NCBI GenBank assembly: GCA_913061235.1 | Contig: CAJXTB010000010.1 | Span: 124,001 to 188,000 of the forward strand | From: an uncultured Pseudomonadota bacterium | GTDB lineage: Bacteria; Myxococcota_A; UBA796; GCA-2862545 | DNA: 64,000 bases | Reading direction: 5' to 3' | Shown: positions 9,240 through 18,553 of the stretch, one piece after another | How the letters are laid out: each line of letters begins with the position of its first letter | How positions within the stretch are numbered: the stretch's first letter is position 1 | Translations under genes and position numbers: made by a program | Notes under the pieces: model-generated | Told to the model about the DNA's origin: nothing | The model's database searches: none | The model's input: only the letters and a program-made list of their open reading frames with translations

Positions 9240-9965
9240 ATGATGCTGCTCGCCCTCTTGGCCTCCCTGGCCTCCGCAGACACTACCGACTCATACACTT
9301 GGGACATCCAACTCAACGGTAATATCGTTGGGCACCGAACCTTGGATGTTCAGACCATCGACGACCCCACAGACCCGCGTCGTGTCCTTCGGGTGTGGAC
9401 GGATATCAACGCCTCGGTGATGGACCAGCAGGCGACGTTTCAGCAACGGATGACTGCAGTTGCTGGCTCGGGTCCCGCCGCGTTTCATGCGTCGGTCGAT
9501 CAAAACGGCAGCCTGTCTGAATACCAAGCGCGTCAAGACGGCTACGGCTGGACGCTCACCTCTGTGGAGCGTCGCGGTGTTCGGTCCGAAGACCTGCCAG
9601 CGAACTCGGTGGACCTGTCCACTGCGGACTTGCTGGATCCAGGCTCCCGTGTCCCCATCTGGACCTTCACGGACGCCCGTGTCCTCACCGCGGAAGACGG
9701 CCTCATCTGGCAGACCCCGGTGACGCGCCTCGGCGCTTCAGACATTGTGATTGACGGGCAGACGGTGCTTGCAGAGGGCTACGAGATTGAGCCTCCCGCA
9801 GGCAAGATGCAGCTGTGGTACTCGGCCGATGGTGTGTTGGTGAAGTACGCTTGGCGGTGGATGGGAGTTCGCGCTGAGGCCTTGCTGCAAGACCCGCCGC
9901 GACAGACCTTGGACACAACGCCCGCGATTGATGACGGGCCGGTGGTGACGGAAACAGCGCTGTGA
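9240..9965 (+). CDS. secreted hypothetical protein, DUF6134-like
   Basis: A 241-residue exported protein with a short signal peptide (MMLLALLASLASA). The body is beta-rich, starting with DTTDSYTWDIQLNGNIVGHRTL, which resembles the DUF6134-type periplasmic proteins in which a strand-rich domain carries a G-x-H motif. There is no catalytic motif I can name. It is translationally coupled to the next gene: its stop TGA overlaps the GTG of the downstream frame (GTGA), so the two proteins probably work together in the envelope. Confidence 0.6.
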   Translation: MMLLALLASLASADTTDSYTWDIQLNGNIVGHRTLDVQTIDDPTDPRRVLRVWTDINASVMDQQATFQQRMTAVAGSGPAAFHASVDQNGSLSEYQARQDGYGWTLTSVERRGVRSEDLPANSVDLSTADLLDPGSRVPIWTFTDARVLTAEDGLIWQTPVTRLGASDIVIDGQTVLAEGYEIEPPAGKMQLWYSADGVLVKYAWRWMGVRAEALLQDPPRQTLDTTPAIDDGPVVTETAL

Positions 9966-10585
9966 AGCGTGTGTTTTTGAGTTTGATCTCCGTGGTCACG
10001 CTCAACCTCGCAGGTAGTGCGCAGGCATCCACGGCCAATACCATCCCGTCGCTTTCGGCGTTCTATGCACAAGACGCACCGTCTCGGCCCGCGCCGCTTG
10101 TGGTGATGCCCGACTACCTGGAGCGGTACCACCGTGGACGACGACTGCACAACACTGGGATGGTGTTCGGAATCAGCGGAATGGTCGTGTTTGGACCCAG
10201 CTTTGTTGGGTTCATCTCGTCTGCCTTTGGCGGGAATGAGCCTGCTGCGATTGTGACGGGGCTGCTCTCGGTGGGGTCCGCGGGTGCTGCGCTCACCGGG
10301 TTGTTTGCCGCGAATATCGGTGCGGCCAATGCCGATGCTGCGGTTGCCAACGCGTTTGGCTATCGGCCCAATCCTTGGGCTGGTGTCGCTGGCGTCGCCG
10401 TATTCGCAGCCGGTGTGGTCTTGGTGCCCGTCACCCAGGGGTACAGCTTGATTGGGTCAGCGGTGGGCGGTTTTGGACTTGCCGCCGTGCAGATGGCGCG
10501 TGCGCGTCGGGGATTTCGACAGCATGCGGTGACCTGGTACGTCGCTCCCACGACACAGGGTGTAATGGTCGGCCTCACCCTGTAA
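9962..10585 (+). CDS. membrane protein, member 1 of local paralog family
   Basis: A 207-residue protein starting with GTG inside the stop of the upstream gene. It has a signal peptide (residues 1-22). A charged segment YHRGRRLHNTG precedes hydrophobic stretches at roughly 60-80, 85-110 and 130-160. It is a divergent member of the family also at 10632, 11499 and 13957, sharing the RGRxxHxxG entry and the hydrophobic layout. It lacks the tight PTPRGFAMSMRF-type C-terminus of the others and ends in TTQGVMVGLTL. Function unknown; the tandem arrangement suggests recent expansion. Confidence 0.65.
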   Translation: MKRVFLSLISVVTLNLAGSAQASTANTIPSLSAFYAQDAPSRPAPLVVMPDYLERYHRGRRLHNTGMVFGISGMVVFGPSFVGFISSAFGGNEPAAIVTGLLSVGSAGAALTGLFAANIGAANADAAVANAFGYRPNPWAGVAGVAVFAAGVVLVPVTQGYSLIGSAVGGFGLAAVQMARARRGFRQHAVTWYVAPTTQGVMVGLTL

Positions 10586-10631
10586 GCCTATTGAGCCGTC
10601 GTTGGTTGCACCGAACGACGGAGATAGTACG

Positions 10632-11405
10632 ATGAGACTAGTCTATGCGGCTGTGATGGGTGGATTGTGTCTGGCTACAAGCGCACAGGCTGCTCCGGAC
10701 TTGTCAGCGGCCTACGCCAAGCCGCTGTGGATGCAGACGGCCATGATGGCTCGCACGGAGCTCGTCGAAGATGACCTAGACAAGCCGAACGACGAGCAGG
10801 CCCCTGCCACGCCAGACGAGTCCGTTCAGCCCAGCCGGTCCAGCCGACAGTTCACTCCGGCGCCCTCTGGGGCTTCGTCCTCTCCATCGACTGCACCCGC
10901 ACTCGGCCAAGCGCTTGCTTCCCCGCAAGAGATGGCCCGTCAGCGTGACCGGTACGAGAGGGGCCGGAAGATGCACCGTACCGGCAACATCATGACGGTA
11001 GTTGGTGCCGCCGCCTTCCTACCGCTGTCCTACGGTCTCTTGGTGACGGCCTTCGATGGCAGCACCGTGTTGGCAACGGTCTTCGGTATCGGCGTTGTCG
11101 GGAGCATTGGTTCCTACTTTGCCGGGGGCATTGTCTCGAGTGTCGGAGCGTAAACTGCTACGAACGCTGTGAATGCGGCGTTTGGCTTAGACATCGACCG
11201 GGGTGTAGCTCTTGGAGGCATGGTCTCGTCCGGCGCCGGCATTCTTCTTACGCCCTTCATCATTGGAGCGTTTGCTCCGATTGTGGGCGTCATCTGCGGC
11301 GTCGTACAGTTTCGCAAGGTGACATCCGCCCTTGAAGACCTCGGCGTCGCTGAATTTCAGCTCGCCCCAACACCGCGTGGGTTTGCCATGTCCATGCGCT
11401 TCTGA
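10632..11405 (+). pseudogene. membrane protein paralog 2, interrupted by in-frame TAA
   Basis: The frame is homologous to the next gene over its whole length, with nearly the same opening (PDLSAAYAKP, WMQTAMM, DDLDKP) and the same C-terminus (PTPRGFAMSMRF). A TAA at 11151-11153 interrupts it without a frameshift. The codon before it is GCG (Ala) and the frame continues at once with TATNAVNAAFG, matching NATHAVNAAFG in the intact paralog, where this codon is TTG. Total 258 codons. If the stop is real, only a 173-residue N-terminal piece would be made, missing the last hydrophobic segments. A sequencing or assembly error is possible. Confidence 0.75.
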
Positions 11406-11498
11406 TGCAGAACATGGCCAGGTGACCGGAAACGTGGCTTCGTCCTCACGATGACCATGCGAGTGCGCTACAGTGCCGCGAATCTGGGAGATGAGACG

Positions 11499-12233
11499 AT
11501 GAGGCGAGTGTTGGGTTCCGTAGTTTTGGCCGTGTGTCTGGCGACATCCGCGCAGGCTGCTCCGGACTTGTCAGCAGCCTACGCCAAGCCTGTTTGGATG
11601 CAGACCGCCATGATGGTACGCACCGAGCTGGCTCAAGACGACCTCGACAAACCGGAGGGCGAGACGTCCGGCGAACGGGATGCTTTTTCGCCGGCGCCAA
11701 TCGGAGAGTCGACGTCTTCGCGGTCATTGTTCCAAGGCGAGCCAGCGTCCCCTGAAGAGATGGCTCGCCAGCGGGACCGTTATGAGCGGGGACGCTCTCT
11801 GCATCGTGCAGGGAACATTACGACACTGGTTGGCGGCGTTGCGGTGTTGCCGCTGACGCTGGGCTTGGTTGCCGCTGGATTCAGCGGAGATCCAGGATTG
11901 ACCGCGGTCTTCGGTGTGGGATTGGTGGGCGCAGTCGGCGCTTACTACACGGGCGGCATTCTCTCTAGCTTGGGCGCATTGAATGCAACTCATGCGGTGA
12001 ATGCGGCATTTGGAACTCAGGTGAGGACAGACTTTGCGATTGGGGGTCTTGTCTCGTCGACTGCCGGCATCTTGTTGACCCCGATTATCTTTGGTGGTTT
12101 TGCACCTATCGTGGGCATCATCTGTGGTGTGGTTCAGCTCCAGCAGGTGGATAGGGCGCTCAGGGACATTGGCGTTGCAGAGTTTCACATTGTACCAACA
12201 CCCCGCGGTTTCGCCATGTCGATGCGTTTCTAA
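11499..12233 (+). CDS. membrane protein, paralog 3 (intact)
   Basis: A 244-residue protein with a signal peptide (residues 1-19). A variable, charged and Ser/Pro-rich segment runs to about residue 85. RDRYERGRSLHRAGN comes next, then about four hydrophobic stretches rich in Gly and Ala with GGLVSS and GGFAPIVGIICG, and the C-terminus TPRGFAMSMRF. The terminal Phe and preceding alternating residues recall outer-membrane sorting signals, but the hydrophobic stretches look helical, so the topology is unclear. GGGAG precedes the ATG at 11499. It is the best copy of the local family and lies directly after the broken duplicate. Confidence 0.7.
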   Translation: MRRVLGSVVLAVCLATSAQAAPDLSAAYAKPVWMQTAMMVRTELAQDDLDKPEGETSGERDAFSPAPIGESTSSRSLFQGEPASPEEMARQRDRYERGRSLHRAGNITTLVGGVAVLPLTLGLVAAGFSGDPGLTAVFGVGLVGAVGAYYTGGILSSLGALNATHAVNAAFGTQVRTDFAIGGLVSSTAGILLTPIIFGGFAPIVGIICGVVQLQQVDRALRDIGVAEFHIVPTPRGFAMSMRF

Positions 12234-12256
12234 GGTCCAATGGAAGACTTGGATGT

Positions 12257-13819
12257 CTAGCAGTCGTCCTTGTTCTCGCCCGTCTGGGACTCCCCACCGA
12301 CCTCAAGCTGCGCGAGCAGCGCGTCCACCGCCTCTGCCTGGCACAGCTTGGCGTTGCCCCCGATGGCCAGGGTACCTCCCACGCTAGCGAGCTGGGAGAG
12401 CCCGCGAAGACTGGTGAGTGAATCGTTGGAGACCAGATGTAGATTGCCCTGAACGCTTGCCAACTCCGTCAATCCGGCCAGGTCTATGAGCAGTGGATTC
12501 CGTCGGACGGATATGTCTGTGACCTCGACGAGTCCTGCGAAGCCATTCACATGCAGCAGGCTGTCGTTCTCACGAACACGAATGCTACCGCCGATTGTGG
12601 CCAGCCCAGACAGACCATTTATTCCCGTGAGCGAGGGGTTCTCCAGCATCTCAACACTGCCTTCCACCCCGGTCAGTGCAGACAAACCATCGATCTGCTC
12701 GAGCGCGGGATTGTTCCGCAGCGTCAGCGTGCCGCCCACCAGGGTCAGCGCGGACAGTGCGTCTACAGAGGGCATCTGACTGTCCCGAATCAAGACATCG
12801 CCGCCGACCGTGTGAAGCGTGGACAGACCCGCAAGGCTCTTGAGCTCCTCGTTGCTCTGGATGGACAGGGCCCCGCCTACAGACTCGAGGCTTGCGAGGC
12901 CTTCCAGGCTGGCTAGCGTGGCGTTGCCGAACATGGAGCAGTCCTGCCCAATAGCGGTGAGATTCGACAAGCCATCCACCTGGATCAGCGCTGGGTTGGC
13001 GTGAACCGTCAGGCGACCGTCCACGGTGGAAATGTTCGACAGTCCATCGAGGTTGCTGAGAGTGGGGTTGAGGTCAATCTCGACGTTCCCTGCTACAGCC
13101 CTGAGTCTCGATAGACCCTCCAGGCTCTCGAGGGCGTCGTTCTGGGCAATCCGTAGGCCAGAGACAGTCTGAAGCTTAGACAGGCCTTGAAGGTCAGTGA
13201 GAGCGGCGTTTCCCCGCACCGTGAGAGAGCCTGCAATGGCCGTCACACCGGAGAGACCGTCCACGGAGCCAAGCACAGCGTTGAGCTCTACCGTCACGTC
13301 TCCATGGATTTCCGTGAGTTGAGACAGTCCGTCCAAACCGGTCAAGCTGTCGTTGGTGCTGACCGTGAGCGGCCCCTCTACCGCCTCAAGGTTGGATAAG
13401 TGGGACAAGGATTGAAGAGAATCATTGTGGATAATCCGTACTTGCTGGGCGTGGCGGAGTTCGGACAGCCCGGAGAGACTGGCTAGGTCGCGGTTGCCCT
13501 CGATGTTCAGACGGCCCACAGTGCGAAGCTTGGAGAGACCAGACAAGTCGACGGCGTCGTCGTTGTCCAGGATGGAGAGGCGACCGGAAACGGACTCCAG
13601 TAGGGGCAGTTCGAGAGCCCCACCTCGTAGATTCTGGATTGTCAGCGAGCCATCAATGTGAACACAGGCAGCTGCGACTGCGAGTTCAGCCTGGGTACGA
13701 ACCGAGAAGTCTCTTCTGCACGCCTCGTCAACCTGGGGTGCTGCAACATCAATGGGCGCCTGATGTGCGCAGCCCGCCGTGACGAGCAGCCCCATCACGC
13801 CAGTAAGTCTTGGAAACAT
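12257..13819 (-). CDS. lipoprotein with L-domain/LRR-like tandem repeats
   Basis: A 520-residue lipoprotein (lipobox LLVTAGC) made almost wholly of tandem units of about 23-24 residues. The consensus is roughly LDGLSxLTxVxGxLxIxxNxxL, from residue 60 to 495. This spacing matches receptor-L-domain-type or leucine-rich solenoids, which form a right-handed beta-helix surface for binding. A short Cys-containing tail (LCQAEA...DDC) caps it. AAGGAGGG lies just before the ATG at 13819, so the longer frame upstream is not used. It converges on the paralog at 11499 with about 20 bases between stops. The binding partner is unknown. Confidence 0.8.
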   Translation of the reverse strand: MFPRLTGVMGLLVTAGCAHQAPIDVAAPQVDEACRRDFSVRTQAELAVAAACVHIDGSLTIQNLRGGALELPLLESVSGRLSILDNDDAVDLSGLSKLRTVGRLNIEGNRDLASLSGLSELRHAQQVRIIHNDSLQSLSHLSNLEAVEGPLTVSTNDSLTGLDGLSQLTEIHGDVTVELNAVLGSVDGLSGVTAIAGSLTVRGNAALTDLQGLSKLQTVSGLRIAQNDALESLEGLSRLRAVAGNVEIDLNPTLSNLDGLSNISTVDGRLTVHANPALIQVDGLSNLTAIGQDCSMFGNATLASLEGLASLESVGGALSIQSNEELKSLAGLSTLHTVGGDVLIRDSQMPSVDALSALTLVGGTLTLRNNPALEQIDGLSALTGVEGSVEMLENPSLTGINGLSGLATIGGSIRVRENDSLLHVNGFAGLVEVTDISVRRNPLLIDLAGLTELASVQGNLHLVSNDSLTSLRGLSQLASVGGTLAIGGNAKLCQAEAVDALLAQLEVGGESQTGENKDDC

Positions 13820-13956
13820 GGTCCCTCCTTGCACGGTGGGTAGCATGCGTCCCACGAGGTGATTGGGTGGGAGTGCCCCATTGTTTTTCCAGTAACAGTG
13901 TGCGTGTGTGCCCAGTTCGGCGCTAGAGTGAACGCGGGCGCGGTGGTGGAGCCGTA

Positions 13957-14610
13957 ATGAGTCGTGTGTTGTGGGTGTGTGTCATCCTGTTGCTTTGGAC
14001 CAACGTGTCCCGGGCGTCTCCACAGCTTTCCGACGGATTTGCTCCGGTTTCCGGTGCAGACCTCGACATCCGCCAGCCGTTCGTCCCTGCACCGAGCTCA
14101 ACGCCCCTGACCTCGAGTCGTGACGCCCCGGTAGACATGGCGTTTGAGCGTGCTCGCTACAGGAAGGCCCGACGGATGCACCGTGTGGGTGTGATCATGA
14201 CGGTCGTTGGCGGCATCACCGTGATTCCGTTGAGTGCGATGGCATCTGGCGGCGTGTTTGCCAGGACTGGGAGTGCCGCCGCCGTTCTAGGCTTGCTCAG
14301 CGTGGCGAGTGGCGGAAGCTACTTCATTGGCGGAATCGTCAGCTCGGTGGCGTCGTTCACGGCTGTTCGCGTGGTTAACCGGGTGTTCGGACTGGGTGTC
14401 TCGTCGCAGTTTGCGATTGGGGGCATGGTGGCCTCATCCGTAGGTTGGCTCGCGATTCCGCTGGTTATTGGTGGCTTTGCACCCATCATTGGCGTCATCT
14501 GCGCCGCCGTTCAGTTTCGTCACATCGACCGTGCACTGGACAGCGCTGGCATCAGTCAGCTTCACCTGTCTCCGACGCCAAACGGACTGGCGCTGTCGCT
14601 GCGCTTCTGA
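13957..14610 (+). CDS. membrane protein, paralog 4
   Basis: A 217-residue member of the family seen at 9962, 10632 and 11499. A signal peptide (residues 1-20, ending SRA) is followed by a short polar segment. Then come YRKARRMHRVGVIMTVVGG, Gly-rich hydrophobic stretches with GGIVSS and GGFAPIIGVICA, and the C-terminus PTPNGLALSLRF. It is separated from its relatives by the repeat lipoprotein on the other strand. That gene may therefore have been inserted or kept inside a once continuous array. Function unknown. Confidence 0.7.
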   Translation: MSRVLWVCVILLLWTNVSRASPQLSDGFAPVSGADLDIRQPFVPAPSSTPLTSSRDAPVDMAFERARYRKARRMHRVGVIMTVVGGITVIPLSAMASGGVFARTGSAAAVLGLLSVASGGSYFIGGIVSSVASFTAVRVVNRVFGLGVSSQFAIGGMVASSVGWLAIPLVIGGFAPIIGVICAAVQFRHIDRALDSAGISQLHLSPTPNGLALSLRF

Positions 14611-14649
14611 TCGAGCCTGGGACGCGATACGGTGGCGCCGGAGACGACC

Positions 14650-15132
14650 ATGAGCGACTTGACCCACCTAGATGATGCTGGAAACGCCCGAATGGTGGAT
14701 GTGTCCGCCAAAGATGTGACTGCGCGCTCGGCAACCGCACAAGGCAGCATTGCGCTCGGCCCAGAGGCACTGGCAGCGGTCGTTGCTCGTGTCGTCAAGA
14801 AGGGCGACGTGCTGGCGATTGCCCAGCTCGCAGGCATTCAAGCGGCCAAGCGAACCTCCGATCTGGTCCCGCTGTGTCACCCGCTTCCGCTCTCAGGCGT
14901 GACGGTGACCCTGTCGGTCGATGAGGCGGCGTCACGGGTGCACTGCGAAGCTACGGTGCGCACTATCTGGCGAACCGGGGTTGAGATGGAGGCGTTGACG
15001 TCCGTCAGTGCAGCGCTACTGACGGTGTACGACATGCTCAAGGCTATCGACAAAGGCATGGTCATTGGACCCATCCAGCTCATCGAAAAGCGTGGCGGGC
15101 GAAGCGGTCACTGGACCAGGTCCACTCCGTGA
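14650..15132 (+). CDS. moaC: cyclic pyranopterin monophosphate synthase MoaC
   Basis: A 160-residue protein of normal MoaC length. It acts with MoaA to turn GTP into cyclic pyranopterin monophosphate, the first step of molybdenum cofactor synthesis; MoaC performs the second half-reaction in the cytoplasm. Family motifs are present: [22 protein letters not shown] at the start, [11 protein letters not shown] near residue 75, [19 protein letters not shown] near 105, and KAIDKGM near 135. The ATG at 14650 has GGAG upstream and gives the standard N-terminus. The downstream frame begins within its stop (GTGA), so it is coupled to the YihY-type gene. Confidence 0.95.
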   Translation: MSDLTHLDDAGNARMVDVSAKDVTARSATAQGSIALGPEALAAVVARVVKKGDVLAIAQLAGIQAAKRTSDLVPLCHPLPLSGVTVTLSVDEAASRVHCEATVRTIWRTGVEMEALTSVSAALLTVYDMLKAIDKGMVIGPIQLIEKRGGRSGHWTRSTP

Positions 15133-16451
15133 TTGCAGGACTGCGAGATTGGTATGACCGCGTCACAGCGTCACAGGACCGGCATCCGCTTGTAGGACCC
15201 CTGCAAGCGGTCGTGCGGTGGACGATTGTCTTCTACAACAAGCTCAAGCGGGACCGGGCGTTCGTTCGTGCTGGCGCCATGGCCTACGCCACCCTCATTG
15301 CCCTGGTTCCATTTCTGTTGCTCGTGTTCGGTATCTTGGGTGCTACCGGCATGTTGGAAGCGAACCTAGACACCATCGAGACCGTGTTGTTTGGCACGTT
15401 CATGGGCGATATTCCCGAAGTGCGCGAGTTCTTGCTGCCCGGTCTCATCAAGGTCGACCTGACGGGACTGGGAGTGGTCGGCGTTGTCGGCCTGCTGTTC
15501 GTCGCCTCTCGCTTGATGCTCATGATTGAAGCGGCCTACTGCGACATCTACGGCGTTCCTGTTGAGCGGCCGTTCCTCTCGCGAATCCTGAACATCTACT
15601 TTGCGGTCACCGCCATGCCGTTGTTGGCGTTGGCCGTCATCATCACTAGTCAGAACACGCTGTCGCAGGTGCCGGTCGAAGCAAGCTGGCTGCCGCTGTC
15701 TATCGTCAGTCCCGTGATGCTCTTTGGCGTGTTCCTCGGTGCCCTCAAGCTGTTCCCGTCTACGCGGGTCCGCTGGCGTCCAGCCATGGTTGGGGCCGCG
15801 TTCTCGTCATTGCTGGTGACGGCGCTTGGGCGCGTTTTCCCGTGGTACGTCAGCGTCTTTGGAAGCGACGACCCGCTCCGCGTCATCTACGGTTCCGTCG
15901 GCATTATTCCGGTGTTCCTCCTGTGGTTGTACTGCATGTGGATGTTCGTCCTGCTCGGTGTCGAAGTGGCCTACGTCATTCAGAATTACACCTCCCTGCT
16001 CGAAGCCGAGAAAGAAGAGTGGGAACGCACACGATCGACGCTTCGGGCGGTGGATGTGACGGTCGCCGTAGAAGTGGCTGTGCGCATTGCTTCACGCTTT
16101 GTTGCCGGGCAAGGCCTCACCGAACCCACTGAACTGGCTGCAACGATGAGCATTTCGCCACGGGCGATGTGGCGGGTGCTTGGGGTGCTCGAAGAAGACG
16201 GTATTGTCGTCCGGGTGGAAGACGCGTTCACAATGGCTAGGCCGCCATCGTCTGTCACGATTGCTCAAGTGGTTGGGGGCTGGCGACGACGCACGAGCGT
16301 GCGAAACTCCACCCAGGGTGAGGTCGCAGATCGCGTTCACAACGAGCTTTTGCCCACGACGGACGGCTCCCTGGAAGATGCTGCTTCGCGCTGGCTTGCG
16401 GAAGAGTCTGCTGTCCCCGCTGTGGCTTTGGTGGTCGACGACGCCAGTTGA
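15129..16451 (+). CDS. YihY/BrkB-family membrane protein with C-terminal winged helix
   Basis: A 440-residue protein. Residues about 30-290 match the YihY/BrkB family: a charged N-terminus, about six transmembrane helices, and an [18 protein letters not shown] segment. The older annotation as ribonuclease BN is wrong for this family; its real role is unsettled, with transport or virulence-related suggestions. Residues about 310-385 look like a winged helix ([30 protein letters not shown]), a fusion seen in some deltaproteobacterial members. GTG start in a 4-nt overlap with moaC. The def gene follows within about 30 bases. Confidence 0.88.
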   Translation: MIAGLRDWYDRVTASQDRHPLVGPLQAVVRWTIVFYNKLKRDRAFVRAGAMAYATLIALVPFLLLVFGILGATGMLEANLDTIETVLFGTFMGDIPEVREFLLPGLIKVDLTGLGVVGVVGLLFVASRLMLMIEAAYCDIYGVPVERPFLSRILNIYFAVTAMPLLALAVIITSQNTLSQVPVEASWLPLSIVSPVMLFGVFLGALKLFPSTRVRWRPAMVGAAFSSLLVTALGRVFPWYVSVFGSDDPLRVIYGSVGIIPVFLLWLYCMWMFVLLGVEVAYVIQNYTSLLEAEKEEWERTRSTLRAVDVTVAVEVAVRIASRFVAGQGLTEPTELAATMSISPRAMWRVLGVLEEDGIVVRVEDAFTMARPPSSVTIAQVVGGWRRRTSVRNSTQGEVADRVHNELLPTTDGSLEDAASRWLAEESAVPAVALVVDDAS

Positions 16452-16481
16452 AGGATTATGGGTGCTCCTTCGGAGTGCAGC

Positions 16482-17006
16482 ATGGCCCTTCTCACTATCA
16501 TTACCGTTCCTCATCCCACCCTGGCAGCGGAAGCTCGCGACGTCCGTGAGGACGAGTTCGGTCCCGCGCTCGCTACCTTGTTGTCGAACATGGCTGAGTC
16601 CATGTACGCGGCACCCGGGGTTGGACTCGCAGCGCCACAAGTCGACGACGGCCGCCGCATCATTGTGGTGGACCCCGGCGAGGGAGACGAACGCGGAACC
16701 CGTCTGTACAAGATGGTGAACCCGCGCATCACCCAACGGTCGAAAGAGACCATTCCGTGGCGTGAGACCTGTCTGTCCGTGCCTGAGTTTGAGGTGGAAG
16801 TCACCCGCAATCTCCGCGTGTTCGTGGAGTGGCAAGACGCCGAGGGCAACCCGCACAGCGAGTGGTTTGAGGAGTTCGAGGCCGTCATTGTTCAGCACGA
16901 GCTGGACCACCTAGTGGGTACGGTCCTGCTTGACCGCGTCAGCAACTTCCGCAAGCGTCGCTACCTGAAGAAGGCCAAGTCCCGCGACCGTGCGTTGGCC
17001 CTGTGA
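16482..17006 (+). CDS. def: peptide deformylase
   Basis: A 174-residue enzyme of normal length that removes the formyl group from the N-terminal Met of new proteins. All three family motifs can be seen. They are GVGLAAPQV near residue 45, ETCLSVP near 100 with the metal-binding Cys, and QHELDH near 137-143, whose two His complete the metal site and whose Glu is catalytic. The second motif is usually EGCLS; a Thr replaces the Gly here. The ATG at 16482 fits the family N-terminus; an upstream ATG at 16458 would add eight residues. It overlaps fmt by 4 nt, the common def-fmt pair. Confidence 0.93.
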   Translation: MALLTIITVPHPTLAAEARDVREDEFGPALATLLSNMAESMYAAPGVGLAAPQVDDGRRIIVVDPGEGDERGTRLYKMVNPRITQRSKETIPWRETCLSVPEFEVEVTRNLRVFVEWQDAEGNPHSEWFEEFEAVIVQHELDHLVGTVLLDRVSNFRKRRYLKKAKSRDRALAL

Positions 17007-17917
17007 AAGTTGTTTTCTTCGGCACGCCGGACTTCGCCGTGCCGCACCTGCAAGCCTTGGTTGATGCCGGACACGACGTTGCCTTGGTCGTCAGTCGCCC
17101 AGACAAGCCTTCGGGCCGTGGCAAGAAGATGCAGTCGCCGGCTGTTGTTGTGCGTGCACGCGAGCTTGGGTTGGACGTTGTTCAGCCACGGGCCATCAAG
17201 CGTGGGCCGTTCCCAGATCAGTTCGCTGCAGTCAACGCAGATGTGGCGGTTGTGGTGGCCTACGGGCGTATTCTGACGTCTCACTACCTAGACGGTCCAA
17301 CCTACGGCTGTGTGAACGTTCATGGCTCGCTCCTGCCGCGCTGGCGTGGTGCCGCTCCGATTCAGGCCGCTATTCTCGCTGGCGACACCGAGTCGGGCGT
17401 GTGCTCGCAGCGCATGACACTCGGCCTGGATGAAGGGGATGTCTACCTGTCCGCCAGTACGCCGATTGCAAAGGACGAGACTGCAGGTTCGCTGTACGAA
17501 CGCCTGATGAACATGGGGCCACAGGTCCTCGTGGACACCCTGGCTGGACTGCCGGACCTGGTCCCAACCCCCCAAGACGAGACCGCTGCCACCTTCTGTG
17601 GTCTCATCGAAAAGTCGCACGGGTCCTTGGACTTGAGCGAAGACGCTGCATCGCTGGACCGTCGCATTCGTGCCATGTCTCCATGGCCCGGCGGATTCAT
17701 CACCGGTGAGACTGGAGCGCTCAAGGTCAAAGCCGCGCAGGTCACCGAGGGAACGGGAACGCCAGGCACGCTGTTGTCGACGGACCCCCTCGTGGTCGCC
17801 TGTGGAACAGGGGCACTGCAGCTCGACACCGTGCAAGCGCCAGGAAGAAAGGCCGTCAGCGGCAAGGACTTCGCGAATGGCGCCCGGTTGAGCGTGGGCG
17901 ATTGCCTCTGGGCATAG
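17003..17917 (+). CDS. fmt: methionyl-tRNA formyltransferase
   Basis: A 304-residue enzyme that formylates Met on the initiator tRNA using 10-formyltetrahydrofolate. The N-terminal Rossmann-like domain starts with VFFGTPDFAVPHL. The formyl-donor and catalytic segment NVHGSLLPRWRGAAP lies near residues 105-119, with the active Asn and His and the loop that contacts the tRNA. The C-terminal OB-like domain covers the last 90 or so residues. It starts with GTG within the stop of def (GTGA), so the two enzymes of the formylation cycle are translationally coupled. Length and motif order are normal. Confidence 0.95.
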   Translation: MKVVFFGTPDFAVPHLQALVDAGHDVALVVSRPDKPSGRGKKMQSPAVVVRARELGLDVVQPRAIKRGPFPDQFAAVNADVAVVVAYGRILTSHYLDGPTYGCVNVHGSLLPRWRGAAPIQAAILAGDTESGVCSQRMTLGLDEGDVYLSASTPIAKDETAGSLYERLMNMGPQVLVDTLAGLPDLVPTPQDETAATFCGLIEKSHGSLDLSEDAASLDRRIRAMSPWPGGFITGETGALKVKAAQVTEGTGTPGTLLSTDPLVVACGTGALQLDTVQAPGRKAVSGKDFANGARLSVGDCLWA

Positions 17918-17944
17918 AGCGGGGGGGCGGGGTAGACTGTGGGT

Positions 17945-18553
17945 ATGAGCAGCACCGCCTACGACTACATCTCCATGGAAGACACCCGTCGCCTTGAGCG
18001 TGAGACCGACGTTCGCCATGAATGGTGGGATGGCGTCGCGATTGCGATGGCGGGTGGTACGATCCGGCACGGTGTCATCATCGCCAACCTGCATCGGCGG
18101 TTGGGTAATGCCCTGGATGGGAACGATTGCCGTGACTATCACGCTGATATCGGAATTCGCTCTATAACAACGGACCGTCTGACTTACCCGGATTTGAGCG
18201 TGGTGTGCGGGGACCCACAGACTCACCCCAGCGACGACCGTGCGCTTACCAACCCGACCGTCATCGTCGAAGTCCTCTCACCGTCTACCGAAGCGACCGA
18301 CCGCGGCAACAAGCTTCAGCACTACATGTCCATCGAGACCGTCGAACATGTGCTCTTGGTCACGACCCAAGGTGAGGAACGCGTAGAGCACTTCCGACGC
18401 ACGGATCTGGGCTGGCTGTTCACCAGTCATCGCGCTGGCGACACCGTGAAGCTCGATGCCATCGGTGTTTCACTCGCTGTGGACGACGTGTACGACCGTG
18501 TCCCCGCCGAGCCGCCGCCCCCCGTCAAGAAAGACGACGAAGCGTCAGTCTAG
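17945..18553 (+). CDS. Uma2-family putative endonuclease
   Basis: A 202-residue member of the Uma2 (DUF820) family, which has a PD-(D/E)XK nuclease fold. The opening DVRHEWWDGVAIAMAGGTIRHG is typical. The core motif is YPDLSVVC with its Asp near residue 83, then VIVEVLSPST with the Glu and the strand that usually carries the last catalytic residues. Members are common in cyanobacteria, Chloroflexi and Myxococcota, often in many copies; the biological role is unclear and may relate to mobile DNA. The start at ATG 17945 is preferred to a GTG six bases upstream. Convergent with the next gene by a 4-nt overlap. Confidence 0.88.
   Translation: MSSTAYDYISMEDTRRLERETDVRHEWWDGVAIAMAGGTIRHGVIIANLHRRLGNALDGNDCRDYHADIGIRSITTDRLTYPDLSVVCGDPQTHPSDDRALTNPTVIVEVLSPSTEATDRGNKLQHYMSIETVEHVLLVTTQGEERVEHFRRTDLGWLFTSHRAGDTVKLDAIGVSLAVDDVYDRVPAEPPPPVKKDDEASV

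Noticed and set aside
11151-11153. Stop-codon recoding as an explanation of the in-frame TAA codons
   Set aside because: TAA is a normal end for other genes in the window (for example the pirin and a paralog at 12233), and no recoding signals are seen.
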